From contig JAJEKV010000027.1 in NCBI GenBank assembly GCA_021234155.1, positions 15,286,891 to 15,350,890 on the forward strand: 64,000 bases of DNA, in the 5' to 3' direction. The position numbers and the translations under genes are program-made. The DNA comes from Isoetes taiwanensis (taxonomy: Eukaryota > Streptophyta > Lycopodiopsida > Isoetales > Isoetaceae). Under the pieces are notes generated by a model. That model searched no databases. It saw nothing but the letters and a program-made list of their open reading frames with translations, and was not told the DNA's origin. Positions 10,337 to 19,030 of the stretch are shown one piece after another; position 1 is the first letter of the stretch; each line of letters starts with the position of its first letter.

Positions 10337-10503
10337 AGAGGAGGACCAATCCATTGCTCAGAATGAGATTGGTACCATAGTTCGACCTGAAGACCCTAAG
10401 GTAAGGGTCTGATAGTATATGTTGTGCTAAATTGGCCCGAGACAAATTGCCTTGGCCAAATAAAATTCTACAAAATATTCAACTTACAGTAATTAAGTTA
10501 GTA
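10324..10503 (+). repeat. Direct repeat X, copy B (left flank of the insertion)
   Basis: Near-identical to 7457-7617 apart from 19 extra bases containing AAG/GTAAGG. It ends at GTTAGTA. In copy A the next base begins TAATTTG; here the 5.4-kb insertion intervenes and TAATTTG resumes at 15910. Confidence 0.85.
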
Positions 10504-10511
10504 CTAGAAAC

Positions 10512-10532
10512 GTGTGCCCGGCGATGCCGGGC
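10512..10532. other. 5'-end hairpin of the Helitron-like insertion
   Basis: GTGCCCGGCGATGCCGGGCA contains the inverted arms TGCCCGG and CCGGGCA around CGATG, eight bases inside the left end of the insertion. GC-rich subterminal hairpins of this kind are common in plant Helitron ends; the assignment depends on the insertion model. Confidence 0.55.
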
Positions 10533-11525
10533 ATTAGTCATGGACTTGTGGAATGCATTTATGGGCATTAGTTGTGGTCGTATCGAATGGAGTGCATTTG
10601 ATAGATAGAATATGTCACCTGTATATAGAATGGAGTGCTATGTGAATTGGTCCCCCAGGAAGATAATGAACAATATATAAATATATTCTACAATTTTTTT
10701 CGATCTGAATGATCATTGATAACATTAATAGATCGTTTCGTTCTATTAATTATCGAATGTACATCTACTACAACCAAATGTAGTCTTTACTAAAACTTCC
10801 ATTAGTTTGATGCAATAAAATCAATGAAAGACTAAATAAGATGGTCATTTTTAAGGAATGTTGAGAGCCAATGGTTTTTTTTAGAGAAGAAGGGGGCATA
10901 CACACCAACAATTACCTGTTACAGAGGAAAATGCCATGTAAGCACTGACATATGGAAGGAAAGATAAAGAATACTAAGTGTAGAATTTTTCCAAATGTTA
11001 CCTCATGTTCATAGCATTGTCCTTGAAGCCTCCAACAATTGAAACTATTTGTCAATATCATAACTTGTTGATATGCAATGCAATGTGATGACTCAAAGTC
11101 ATTGCAAATTATAGTGGTACTTGCACTTAAGATTAGTATTGCCCAAATAAGTGTATATGGTGGTGTTATAAACACAACTACTTAAGGAAGAAACTCAATC
11201 AAAATATATCAAAGGACAAAAACTCAAAATAACCCTGGAAAATAGCATACATTTTTCATTATAATTCTTTTCAAGAATAATTATTCTAATATGTCTTTAG
11301 CTCTCTACACATAATTCTCTCAAACTCGATTCCTATAATCTAAATGCTAGCAAGGTTTCATATCATATGCTTAGAAGCAACATGGTCTTGTTGTGTAAAC
11401 TATTGTAAGATCATTTAATTATTTTATTATGACCATTGGATGAAGGGACCAAATAAGGAAGCGACGTGTAGAAGCGAAGAAGTCTCTGTAATACAATGGC
11501 AGACATATGTAATACAGCTGTGAGT

Positions 11526-12353
11526 TCACTTAATTAAAAGATACGAACAGATCGCTTCAAGTGACAAACTTGTTGAATTGAATGCCAGGATGTCGTCACT
11601 GCAAGTGACGAACTTGTTGCAGCTGCAGATTAGCCATCTATTTAGTTCATAGAATTCATCTTTACTCATACACTTCCATGATTTTCCGGTCTGCATTTTA
11701 TTATCCCAGGTGTATGCAATGTCGTCCTTTATAACCAAATACCATAGTTTGAACTCCGTATCATTTCCTGTCATATACTTAACAGCAATATCTATTACCT
11801 GCTTAATAACGTAGCAGAGTCCTTCAGAACCATTTAATGGTATATTCTCATAGCATTTTGAGATGTCAGCAGTAAAGATATTATGTATTTTGCAAGGTAA
11901 GTTTAGCATAACATCATAGACCGAGTTCACAATCCAGAATGGGTTAACTTGTCCTGGCAAGAGCACATTTATTTTGCCAAGCCTTTCCATATAGGCTTTT
12001 GGTAGGACTTCTAAGATCCCTTTGAGACCTCTCGTAACAATTTTTGCTGGTAGAGTAAATATTGTTTTGTTGGCATTTGTGATCCATCAATACTCAGCTT
12101 TATGTGCCTTAAATGTACCAAGGAGATATGGGAGTTTATCATTATATGGACAGTTAAGCTGAAACTGCTTCTTCAGCTCTCTGTTCAATAACCTCAAGGT
12201 TCCCTCTATCCTTAAATCACACTTTTCAAAGTCTGCTCCTTGTAATCTGCTTCGAGCCATGTCTCTAATATGCCATGGCATATAAATGATGGTACATTCG
12301 TAGCTTTGTCTATACCTGCCACATAGACGTTTCTTACCACCCAGTCCAAGCAT
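11526..12353 (-). pseudogene. RT-like domain, 5' part, with nonsense mutation and 3' truncation
   Basis: The minus strand reads MARSRLQGADFEKC, then NCPYNDKLPYLLGTFKAHK, then WITNANKTIFTLPAKIV, then NPFWIVNSVYDV, then FTADISKCYENIPL, then DEFYELNRWLI. LPYLLGTFKAHK and TADISKCYENIPL are the template-grip and first catalytic-aspartate motifs of a reverse-transcriptase-like fold. A TGA at 12087-12089 interrupts the frame after KAEY; relatives recalled from memory have arginine there, so CGA to TGA at a CpG is likely. The second catalytic motif (the DD-type box) is missing: the match ends near 11570 within a short direct repeat (CAAGTGACxAACTTGTTG). The copy is therefore non-functional. Confidence 0.65.
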
Positions 12354-12830
12354 TTATTAACTTTTTCATCATAAAAAGCACATTTTGTTTGCTTTTGTGT
12401 GCTTATGATCTCCTCAGCCTGCTGCTTAATGTTCTTTAACAGGCCTTTGATAATGCTTGCTTTTTCATAGGGGTGTAGATCTCTTCCCTTCTTCTCGTGT
12501 CCATCTAAAAGGTTCTTAATTCCATTCTCCATGTCTTCCATGAAGAGTTCCAGATTAAGTGGTTTGTTAGGTATAAAATTCAAGCCTTTTTTGCACATGT
12601 TCCTAAGACCTCTTGATTTGACAATATTGAGGTCAAGCGTCCTCACATGGCCAATTTCCGGATCCAAGAATTTTTTCATGCGGGGTATGTGGCAACAACA
12701 TGGTGGTATCTTCTCATCAGCAAATATTCTGTATGGTTTATATAGGTAATCAATCAGCTTTGGGTCATATCTCCATCCAAAACTGGAGTTTTCCATGATG
12801 TGCTCTCCAAAACGTCCAAGTCTCTCAAAA
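12212..12830 (-). pseudogene. RT-like family, middle region
   Basis: A minus-strand open frame. From about 12830 it reads RLGRFGEHIMENSSFGWRY, then DYLYKPYRIFADEKIPPCCC, DPEIGHVRTLDLNIVKSRGL and CKKGLNFIPNKPLNLE, followed by a long charged helical stretch to about 12290. The protein then continues in another frame (MARSRLQGADF), so a single-base indel lies at about 12250-12290. GHVxTxDLxIV and KGxxF are, from memory, shared by a large family of uncharacterised RT-like proteins in algae, invertebrates and early land plants. The CCCH/CPC cysteines match the CPCRN cluster of the plus-strand copy. Confidence 0.6.
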
Positions 12831-12867
12831 AACCATTATCAGGTCCCGTTATCAGCCATTACGCTAA

Positions 12868-12899
12868 AAAACTATTCTATTCTATTCTATTCTATTCTC
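12868..12899. repeat. (ATTCT)n pentanucleotide microsatellite
   Basis: About six perfect ATTCT/TATTC units, located in what is probably an intron of the minus-strand RT-like relic. Confidence 0.9.
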
Positions 12900-13584
12900 A
12901 ATAAGATAGCCTTTTATTTGCTCTCTGATTTTAATCTTATCGATCATCTTTGATGAGAATGTAAAGTGAATTCTTACCTGCTCTCTGTTTGGTAAACTAT
13001 TGCTTTTATGGAGTGTCCTTCTCCCATCCATCCCAAACAGATTGTTCTGATACATTCATCTTCAATCTGCACATAGCAGACGTAGATTATGTGAGATGTT
13101 TATATTATAGAGTTAAACACTGTTGTCTTTTACAAAACCATAATATTCAGTAATTATGAGAAACTTTTGATGGTAGTTCTTTATATTATCACTATCCAAA
13201 ACTGGAATGAAACATCCAATAGCATTGTAGAATTGATGATATTCATGTAACATATATTTACTAATTTCCAAAAAGCCTTGCTTGCATAGCAGTATTTCAT
13301 TGACTTTATGAAAAACATATGTCATGAGTGTCTCAAAATGTTAATAATATTATCGAAGCTACAGTAATCAAAATCTGTATAGGTTATCCCATATACATAT
13401 CCGCCAAATCTTCCTCAATCCAGCATATGCTCCTCAGCATGTCTCGGATATTAAGCCATTTTGTGCTTTGTCAGGTGCATTGGACCTGATTCTGCCAAAA
13501 AGCAAATATGACCTCTTACATTAGTACTGTGGACTAATTTTAGAAGATCTTTGTTTCGGATCATAAAAGATCAAATTCATTCTA

Positions 13585-14430
13585 TTATAATACATACTTT
13601 TCAAAATTCAGTTGTGCTTGGATGCCGTCTGTATTTCTCTGCAAGTAATCAGGTCTAGCTTTAGAGACCGGGTTTTGCCCTGGTGTACAGCTAATGATGG
13701 TATCTGAAGTTTCTGCCTGGCTTTCAATAATATGGCAGCTGGATTCCCCACTGACTCTCCCCACTCTAGGTGGCAGAAAGCTTTCACTGCTTTGGAAGGT
13801 GCTCTGAGATAGTAAAGAAGTGGTATTCTCATTAACTTTAACCCTACCTAGCTTTCTCATGAAGAATTCATGGTCTTTTAGCATGATTTCACATACTTCG
13901 ACCAGTTTGGTGTCCCCAAAAATTCCTTTCACGTCACAATTAGGATCACAGGCCATCCTGTTTGTCATCTTTGTCATAAGTTCTTTAACATGCAGATAGC
14001 CTAGCTGTGCCAAAATAGCTTCCTTCAGGTTCTGTTGGATGAATTGCAGAAAACAACCCATTTTTCCTGCCATAGAATATTTGGGGTAGATTAAGTCCAG
14101 ATGGTTAAGAGCATACCATATACCTTGGTCAAACCATGTGATAGTATCCTTGCATGTGCCTTGGGAACTCTTACATTTTATGTAGGGGCTCCAGCTCCTC
14201 CAGATCTTGTTTAGATATGAATATTCCCTTTTTAGGTCTGGATAAGCCATATGCGTTTTAACACAGATGGAGATGCCATTGTTCATAGTACATCTCTTGT
14301 CAAAGAGGTCTATACCAAAGGGGAAATTTATCTCCATCCTGTCAATAACTTTAACCAAATTATCCGTGGCATGAATAGTCTCCCTCAATTGTTCATCTCT
14401 GATATCCCCTAGCAGTCCAAGGCTGCATTG
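13585..14430 (-). pseudogene. RT-like family, N-terminal domain, minus-strand copy
   Basis: An open frame from an acceptor-like CAGTGGTAG/CAA at 14430 to a stop at 13585. Ordered motifs: LGDIRDEQLRETIHATD, FPFGIDLFDKRCTMNNGI, WRSWSPYIKCKSSQGTC, DTITWFDQGIWYALNHLDLIYP, AILAQLGYLHV. These align one to one with the plus-strand exon at 8559-9821 at perhaps 40% identity by eye. Both copies are followed by a long gap and then the FGWRY module, so the gene has or had an intron there; alternatively a stop was acquired. It lies inside the Helitron-like insertion, antisense to that element's plus-strand orientation. No promoter was identified. Confidence 0.6.
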
Positions 14431-15853
14431 CTACCACTGAAAAACAGAGGATCAAAAGCTTCTTACACTCTGCTCTTAAAAAGCATTTCATGAAAGCAAT
14501 GTAAAAGAGGAAAATATCTAGGAGATTTCCTATATTATAGCTCATGGATTCTATGAGCATGCATAAAATATTAAATATTGTGGTTAGAGAATTTTGACAT
14601 TAGTACTATCTCCCATTGTCTACACTGCTCCAGTTATACCAGAGATAAAGATAGCCTAGTGTACTGAAGTAGATTTATTTGTGTTGCATGAATGAATAGC
14701 AGTTTTGTCTCTGCTCCGAAATCAGGGGTTGCTTACCTGTAAAAAAAACTACCAGTCAGAGGTTGCTTGCTTGTAAAAGAATTACCAGATATGAAAAGAA
14801 AATTTGATCAATGCAACAATGAATGAGAGAACGACCCTCAATAGATTACCTCAGTTCGCCATAGCCATGCCATTGGGTGCTTGCAAAGAAACCGAGGAGG
14901 TAGCCGGCTCTCTCCACAAAATTCGATTCCAAACAGGTGCATACATGTAGTATGATCAAACCGATAACAGACATCGAACGCCTTTTCCTCCATTCTAACC
15001 TTGTTCGAAATCTAAGAGCATAGAAAGGATCCGGTACCCAGCTGCCATTGTTACAATGACTTTATCAAACGAAAGCTAAATGTATCCATAAAGATTGTTG
15101 TTGCAAATAACGCCTCCACTCCTCCATTCCGCAAGATCTATCTGCAAAAGTGTGACAGGTAAAAACATGGTTGCAAAACGGCATTTTTTCCCTCAGATAA
15201 AATCTTTTTACCTTCCAATGATGCAAAACTTCTGGCATATAGATGAATATCCGCCTTGCTAGCAAGAAAAAAGGCAGTTATTTTCTTATAAACTTGGCCC
15301 TTCTCAAGGCTAGAACCGTCAGGAATTGGTCAAATCCGGCTACAACAAAAGAAGATCAAAAGCGGCTGAAGAAAAAATAAGGAATGATGGACTGAACAGT
15401 CTGACCTCTATGAGTCGAAACCTCCTCTTCCTGCTCCTGCACTGGAGTTACAAAGGATACAATGAACAGCTCGAACGGATAACCTTAGGAAGAACATACA
15501 CAATAACCCGGAAGATGGAGGCCCGCTTGGTTTACATCAAATTTACCCTTTAGCTTCGATCGAAGCTAAACATGCAGCTGCAAGCCTGAAAAAAAAAAAA
15601 CAATCGTAATGTAACAAATATCTTGCATCATAGTTTGCATTCCAAGCATTCAAGCCCAACGAACCACTGAGGGAAACAATCGTAGATGAGGAAGCACTGA
15701 GGCGCTGATGAAGATGAAAACTTCGTAGCTGGGTAGTGAAGAATGGTAGGAACCCGGGAAGACTTCATCGAGGTGCTGCTCTTGATGGCTAGTTTGAAAA
15801 TTGCATTCAATGCCGGCAACCAGGATGTCGCAAGGGGGAACGCAGGCGGGAAG
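14431..15853. other. Right part of the insertion, no recognised gene
   Basis: AT-rich at first, with the short repeat GAAATCAGGGGTTGCTTACC / CAGTCAGAGGTTGCTTGC around 14720-14775. GC content is higher after 15700. A frame at 15743-15961 reads through the terminal hairpin and is not credible. An A12 tract lies at about 15589-15601. Upstream exons of the RT-like relic may lie here but were not resolved. Confidence 0.3.
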
Positions 15854-15887
15854 GGAACGCCGCATGCGTCTGCACATGCGGCGTTCC
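15854..15887. terminator. Perfect 13-bp hairpin near the right end of the Helitron-like insertion
   Basis: Arms GGAACGCCGCATG (15854-15866) and CATGCGGCGTTCC (15875-15887) are exact inverse complements, with an 8-base loop CGTCTGCA. CTGA follows 18 bases later at 15906. In Helitrons a 3' hairpin just upstream of CTRR acts as the rolling-circle replication terminator; here the spacing is slightly longer than the usual 10-12 bases. Confidence 0.7.
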
Positions 15888-15909
15888 GGGCTCGAAAACC
15901 AAAGCCTGA

Positions 15910-16472
15910 TAATTTGTTAAATAGGTTAAGCTTTGATCTTGTTTTTATGGTCATTTCTTAATCAAAATCTAAACTAGGAGCAAGATAACAACTGAAGGGT
16001 TTGCCTAACCGTAAGTGGAAACCATACTAATGCTTTTTTTCTTATGGATGGTGGCAGGTAAGAGAAACCCTTCCCTGGTGATTTTGATATGTTATGATTG
16101 GGAAGATTTTGCAAATACAACCTCCTGTAAGAATGGTTATGTCTTCAAAAGATCTTTCTGGACATTATTCCATATTGATTGTTACACATGCAATATTAGT
16201 TATGGAAAAGCATGGTGCTATTTTGTCAAGAAAAGATAATGAGTATGTCTTTTTGCATGTAAATGCAAACAGGTAATTCACTTCTTGTTGTTTCTCTGCT
16301 AAATGCCAATATGATCTTACATTTATACTCGTTTGATTCTTTATACAAGATTTTCTTTTGACATGCATTATTGGCTCAGTTAAATTTGGCAAATAGACAT
16401 AGGCACAGATTTTGATTACCTTGTTTACAAGGACATAAATACTTAAGATTAGACCCTAAAGACCTAGTAAGC

Positions 16473-16480
<8 letters not shown>
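15910..16480 (+). repeat. Direct repeat Y, copy B (right flank of the insertion)
   Basis: Matches 7618-8240 with few substitutions and two deletions. It ends at AGCATCTAT, which in copy B has expanded into an ATCT array; copy A continues as GCATCTATTTACAAG. Confidence 0.85.

Positions 16481-16556
<76 letters not shown>
16473..16556. repeat. (ATCT)n microsatellite, ~21 units
   Basis: A perfect ATCT array starting inside repeat Y copy B, at a point where copy A has a single GCATCTATTT. After it the homology to copy A ends. Confidence 0.97.
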
Positions 16557-16557
<1 letters not shown>

Positions 16558-17430
16558 CCATTATGAATCCCTTATAAGCACTAAATCCCTGGCTATTTTT
16601 ATGAATGTTACTTGACATGTATGAATCCGATCTCAAGATAACATTATTGTAAATTTTCTGAACAATATGCTTTGCGATGGATAATATTGCATAATTTTTT
16701 GTTTAGAAGAGTGCTAATGAATGAATTCACATGCAAAAAGAAGATATGAAGCTAATTTTGTTCTCATAAATGACTTGAATTCAATAAGACTATAATAGAA
16801 ACAATCAATTATCCTCATACATGTACATGATTTGTCATGTTATGTAGACGATTTCATTCTATGGAATGAAAGTTCCTAGAAATCTTGTCGCGTTTCTTTA
16901 TGTGGATGCGTTTTGGAACTTCGTATAGAAAATGGTCGGGTGTCAAAATTACATGAGATGGGCACCTTTGGTTAGAGAAATGCCACTATTTGAGATCAAG
17001 AAGCTGCCAGTAGTTCCCTAACATCATGTCCTAGTGATCCTAAGTGATCGGAGATGCCATCCGCAAGTTTACTGAATACATGCGCCGTAGTTGCACCTTG
17101 TAATTTCTCTCATAAAACCAAAGTCCTCCTATCAAAATGGACGGCCCAGATCATTCTCAATCGATAATCTTAAGATTAACTAAAAGTCTCGTGGGCAGGG
17201 CTTAATTTGTATTTTACTAGAGTTATAACACCCCTACCAAGCCTGCTCACCCCCCATCCATCCATCTTTATCCAAGTACAATTGAAGTATCATCTTTGCA
17301 CTTTAAAACCGTAGATGTTCGGCGTGGGAATCATGTCTTTTGCTCAATGCTAAAGCCGTGCATTAATATATAGATCACGCTTTTGGCTTAAAGAAAAAGT
17401 CTAAGGGATTAGTCTTAGCTTTGTCTTTTG
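16557..17430. other. Intergenic, no gene recognised
   Basis: AT-rich DNA with only short frames. It lies upstream of the cystatin-like gene and may include its distal promoter. Confidence 0.4.
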
Positions 17431-17433
17431 TGA

Positions 17434-17439
17434 TATAAA
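17434..17439 (+). promoter_or_regulatory. Candidate TATA box of the cystatin-like gene
   Basis: TATAAA in GTGATATAAAGCTC, about 240 bp before the proposed ATG. The spacing would give a 5' UTR of about 200 bases. No independent support. Confidence 0.2.
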
Positions 17440-17675
17440 GCTCAATAATTCCGGAGCCATGGACTCTCTTTCCAACCATTAGTCTAAACAAAACATACTA
17501 TTGAGTTGGAAAACTATCCACGCGAAAGATGTTTTACATTTTTTACACAAGGGTACGTTTTTCAAAGATAAAAGAGCACGAGCAATAGCTATTAGAGACA
17601 CATTCAACGAGAAAAGGAATGGCCCCTATTTAAACATGCCAGTTCTAAGGCTGAAAGAAAACGAGGAGATTAAGG

Positions 17676-18922
17676 ATGGGGGCAAAAGCTATGGCACCAG
17701 CCTTCTCCTTGGTGCATCAAATTGCGTTTATAACAGTGGCGAGCATTGCTATTGCCAGCAGGCCAATATATGCAAAGCAAATCCGGTGGGAGCCTCTGGA
17801 TCTGAGGAGCAAGGCTGTGGAGGAGCTTGCGAAATTTGCTGTGGAGAAGAACGAGCTGAATCTGGTATAGTGGGTTGGTTTAAATGCTAAAATCCAAAGC
17901 AAGGCGAGTACTTTGTTTTTGATGTGATGGTTTTTTGTGTTTGAAAACAGGAATGAAGAAGTAAGGGTAGGGATACGGCGGAGGGCCAGGCAGGAGCTAC
18001 CGTTGGTATATATTAGACTGAAGGCTTGGGATCGGAGGTACGATGCCATACCAGGGATGGAGGCTCCATCGATGCGCCAGCCCGCATATGGATTACGTAG
18101 TCGACCCCGATCCACCAACAAGTAAAGCCCCAGCAATCCTACCAGTAACCACAATAGTGGAAGCAAAACCCAAGCTCAAAACCGACCAACACAAAATTCA
18201 GCATCTGTGTACTCATCTTACTCATATATGTCAGCCCAGAGCCTGGAATTTCAAAGTCCTCGAGGCCCAGAGAAAGCAATCCGGCGCAAACGAGACATAC
18301 CTGCTCATCCTCAGCCCCTTCAAGGCTCCAGCAGTCGTAGTATTTATCAAATAAATTTCGCATTCTAAACCAATGACCCGGCCAGCTTTGGAAAAAATTC
18401 ATTCCCATTCTTGGTGCTTCTGTGGAGTTATGACCTTGGGGTCAGAAGACATCCCAAGCTCAGGTCTTGCCTCAGGAATTGGGGTGATGGCAAGACCAGT
18501 TTTAAAAGCCCATGTACTGCATAACATCCTGCACTTTGTAGGTCTGTGTTTTTTAGAACTTACAGGGTAGTTTAAGTTTACATTCTCATGTTGTTTTGTT
18601 TTGGTTTTTTTTTTCCCCTTGTTTTTTTGTGAATGAATACTTTCAGGGTTTTTTCTTAAAACCACTATAGTTAAAACCATTATAGGCTTACATTCTCATT
18701 GGTTTTTTTTGCTAATAAATGCAGGGAAAGCATGTGGTATTTGAGAGAGTGATCAGTGCCAAAGTTCAGACACCAAGCTCATTTGTTCATTATGAGCTCA
18801 AAATGAATGTTCTGTTTGAAGGCAAACATCATGTTTTTCAAGCTTACCTCAGAGACAATGCTTGGTCTTTACGAAGCTTTACTACTACATCGTTATATAT
18901 TCGCTTATGGAATCTCATATAA
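17676..18922 (+). CDS. Cystatin-like protein (phytocystatin family), two exons
   Basis: Exon 1 is 17676-17864 and exon 2 is 18725-18922, about 128 residues after splicing. The donor is CTG/GTATAG and the acceptor is AATGCAG/GGA, both in phase 0, so the frame is kept. Residues 6-28 (MAPAFSLVHQIAFITVASIAI) look like a secretory signal. RWEPLDL followed by EELAKFAVEKNELNL matches the plant cystatin W-P-I and LARFAV helix signature. Exon 2 reads VVFERVISAKVQ ... YELKMNVLFEGKHHVFQAYLRDNAWSL, the usual beta-strand hairpins with a late Trp. Cystatins inhibit papain-like cysteine proteases in vacuoles and the apoplast. The first inhibitory hairpin, normally QxVxG, reads QTPSS, and the N-terminal glycine is not evident, so inhibition may be weakened or lost. 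The start could be the second Met (17691). Downstream exons were not excluded. Confidence 0.7.
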
Positions 18923-19030
18923 TTAAGAACAACATATGGTTCCCAAGTTAAGTGTAAGCTTCGCTGCCCCTCATCGACAGAGATGCAGTAAAATTCCACA
19001 ATCCTTCCTTTATTGATTGAACTTGATAAT
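18400..19030 (+). repeat. Proximal duplication, left copy (includes cystatin exon 2)
   Basis: Corresponds to 22700-23340. Shared landmarks include CTTACCTCAGAGAxAATGCTTGG, TTCTTAAAACCACTATAGT and CACAATCCTTCCTTTAT. This copy keeps the open exon. Confidence 0.75.

Larger units (their letters stand above)
10504..15909. mobile_element. Helitron-like insertion carrying an RT-like pseudogene
   Basis: An empty site is present in the same window. Copy A reads GTTAGTA/TAATTTG at 7617/7618; here the same flanks are separated by 5406 bp. The insertion sits between A and T, as Helitrons do. Its right end is CTGA (15906-15909, fits CTRR), preceded by a perfect 13-bp hairpin at 15854-15887. Its left end, CTAGAAACGTG, is followed by a GCCCGG/CCGGGC hairpin (10514-10530), a layout seen in plant Helitrons; however, it lacks the canonical 5' TC. 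There is no target-site duplication and no Rep or helicase frame, so it would be non-autonomous. Its cargo is a minus-strand RT-like gene relic at 11526-14430. A different rolling-circle-like element, or a deletion in copy A, remains possible. Confidence 0.65.

Noticed and set aside
7457-10503. Repeats X at 7457 and 10324 as LTRs of a 3-kb element
   Set aside because: Homology continues from X into block Y in both copies (7618 and 15910), so this is a tandem duplication, not terminal repeats.
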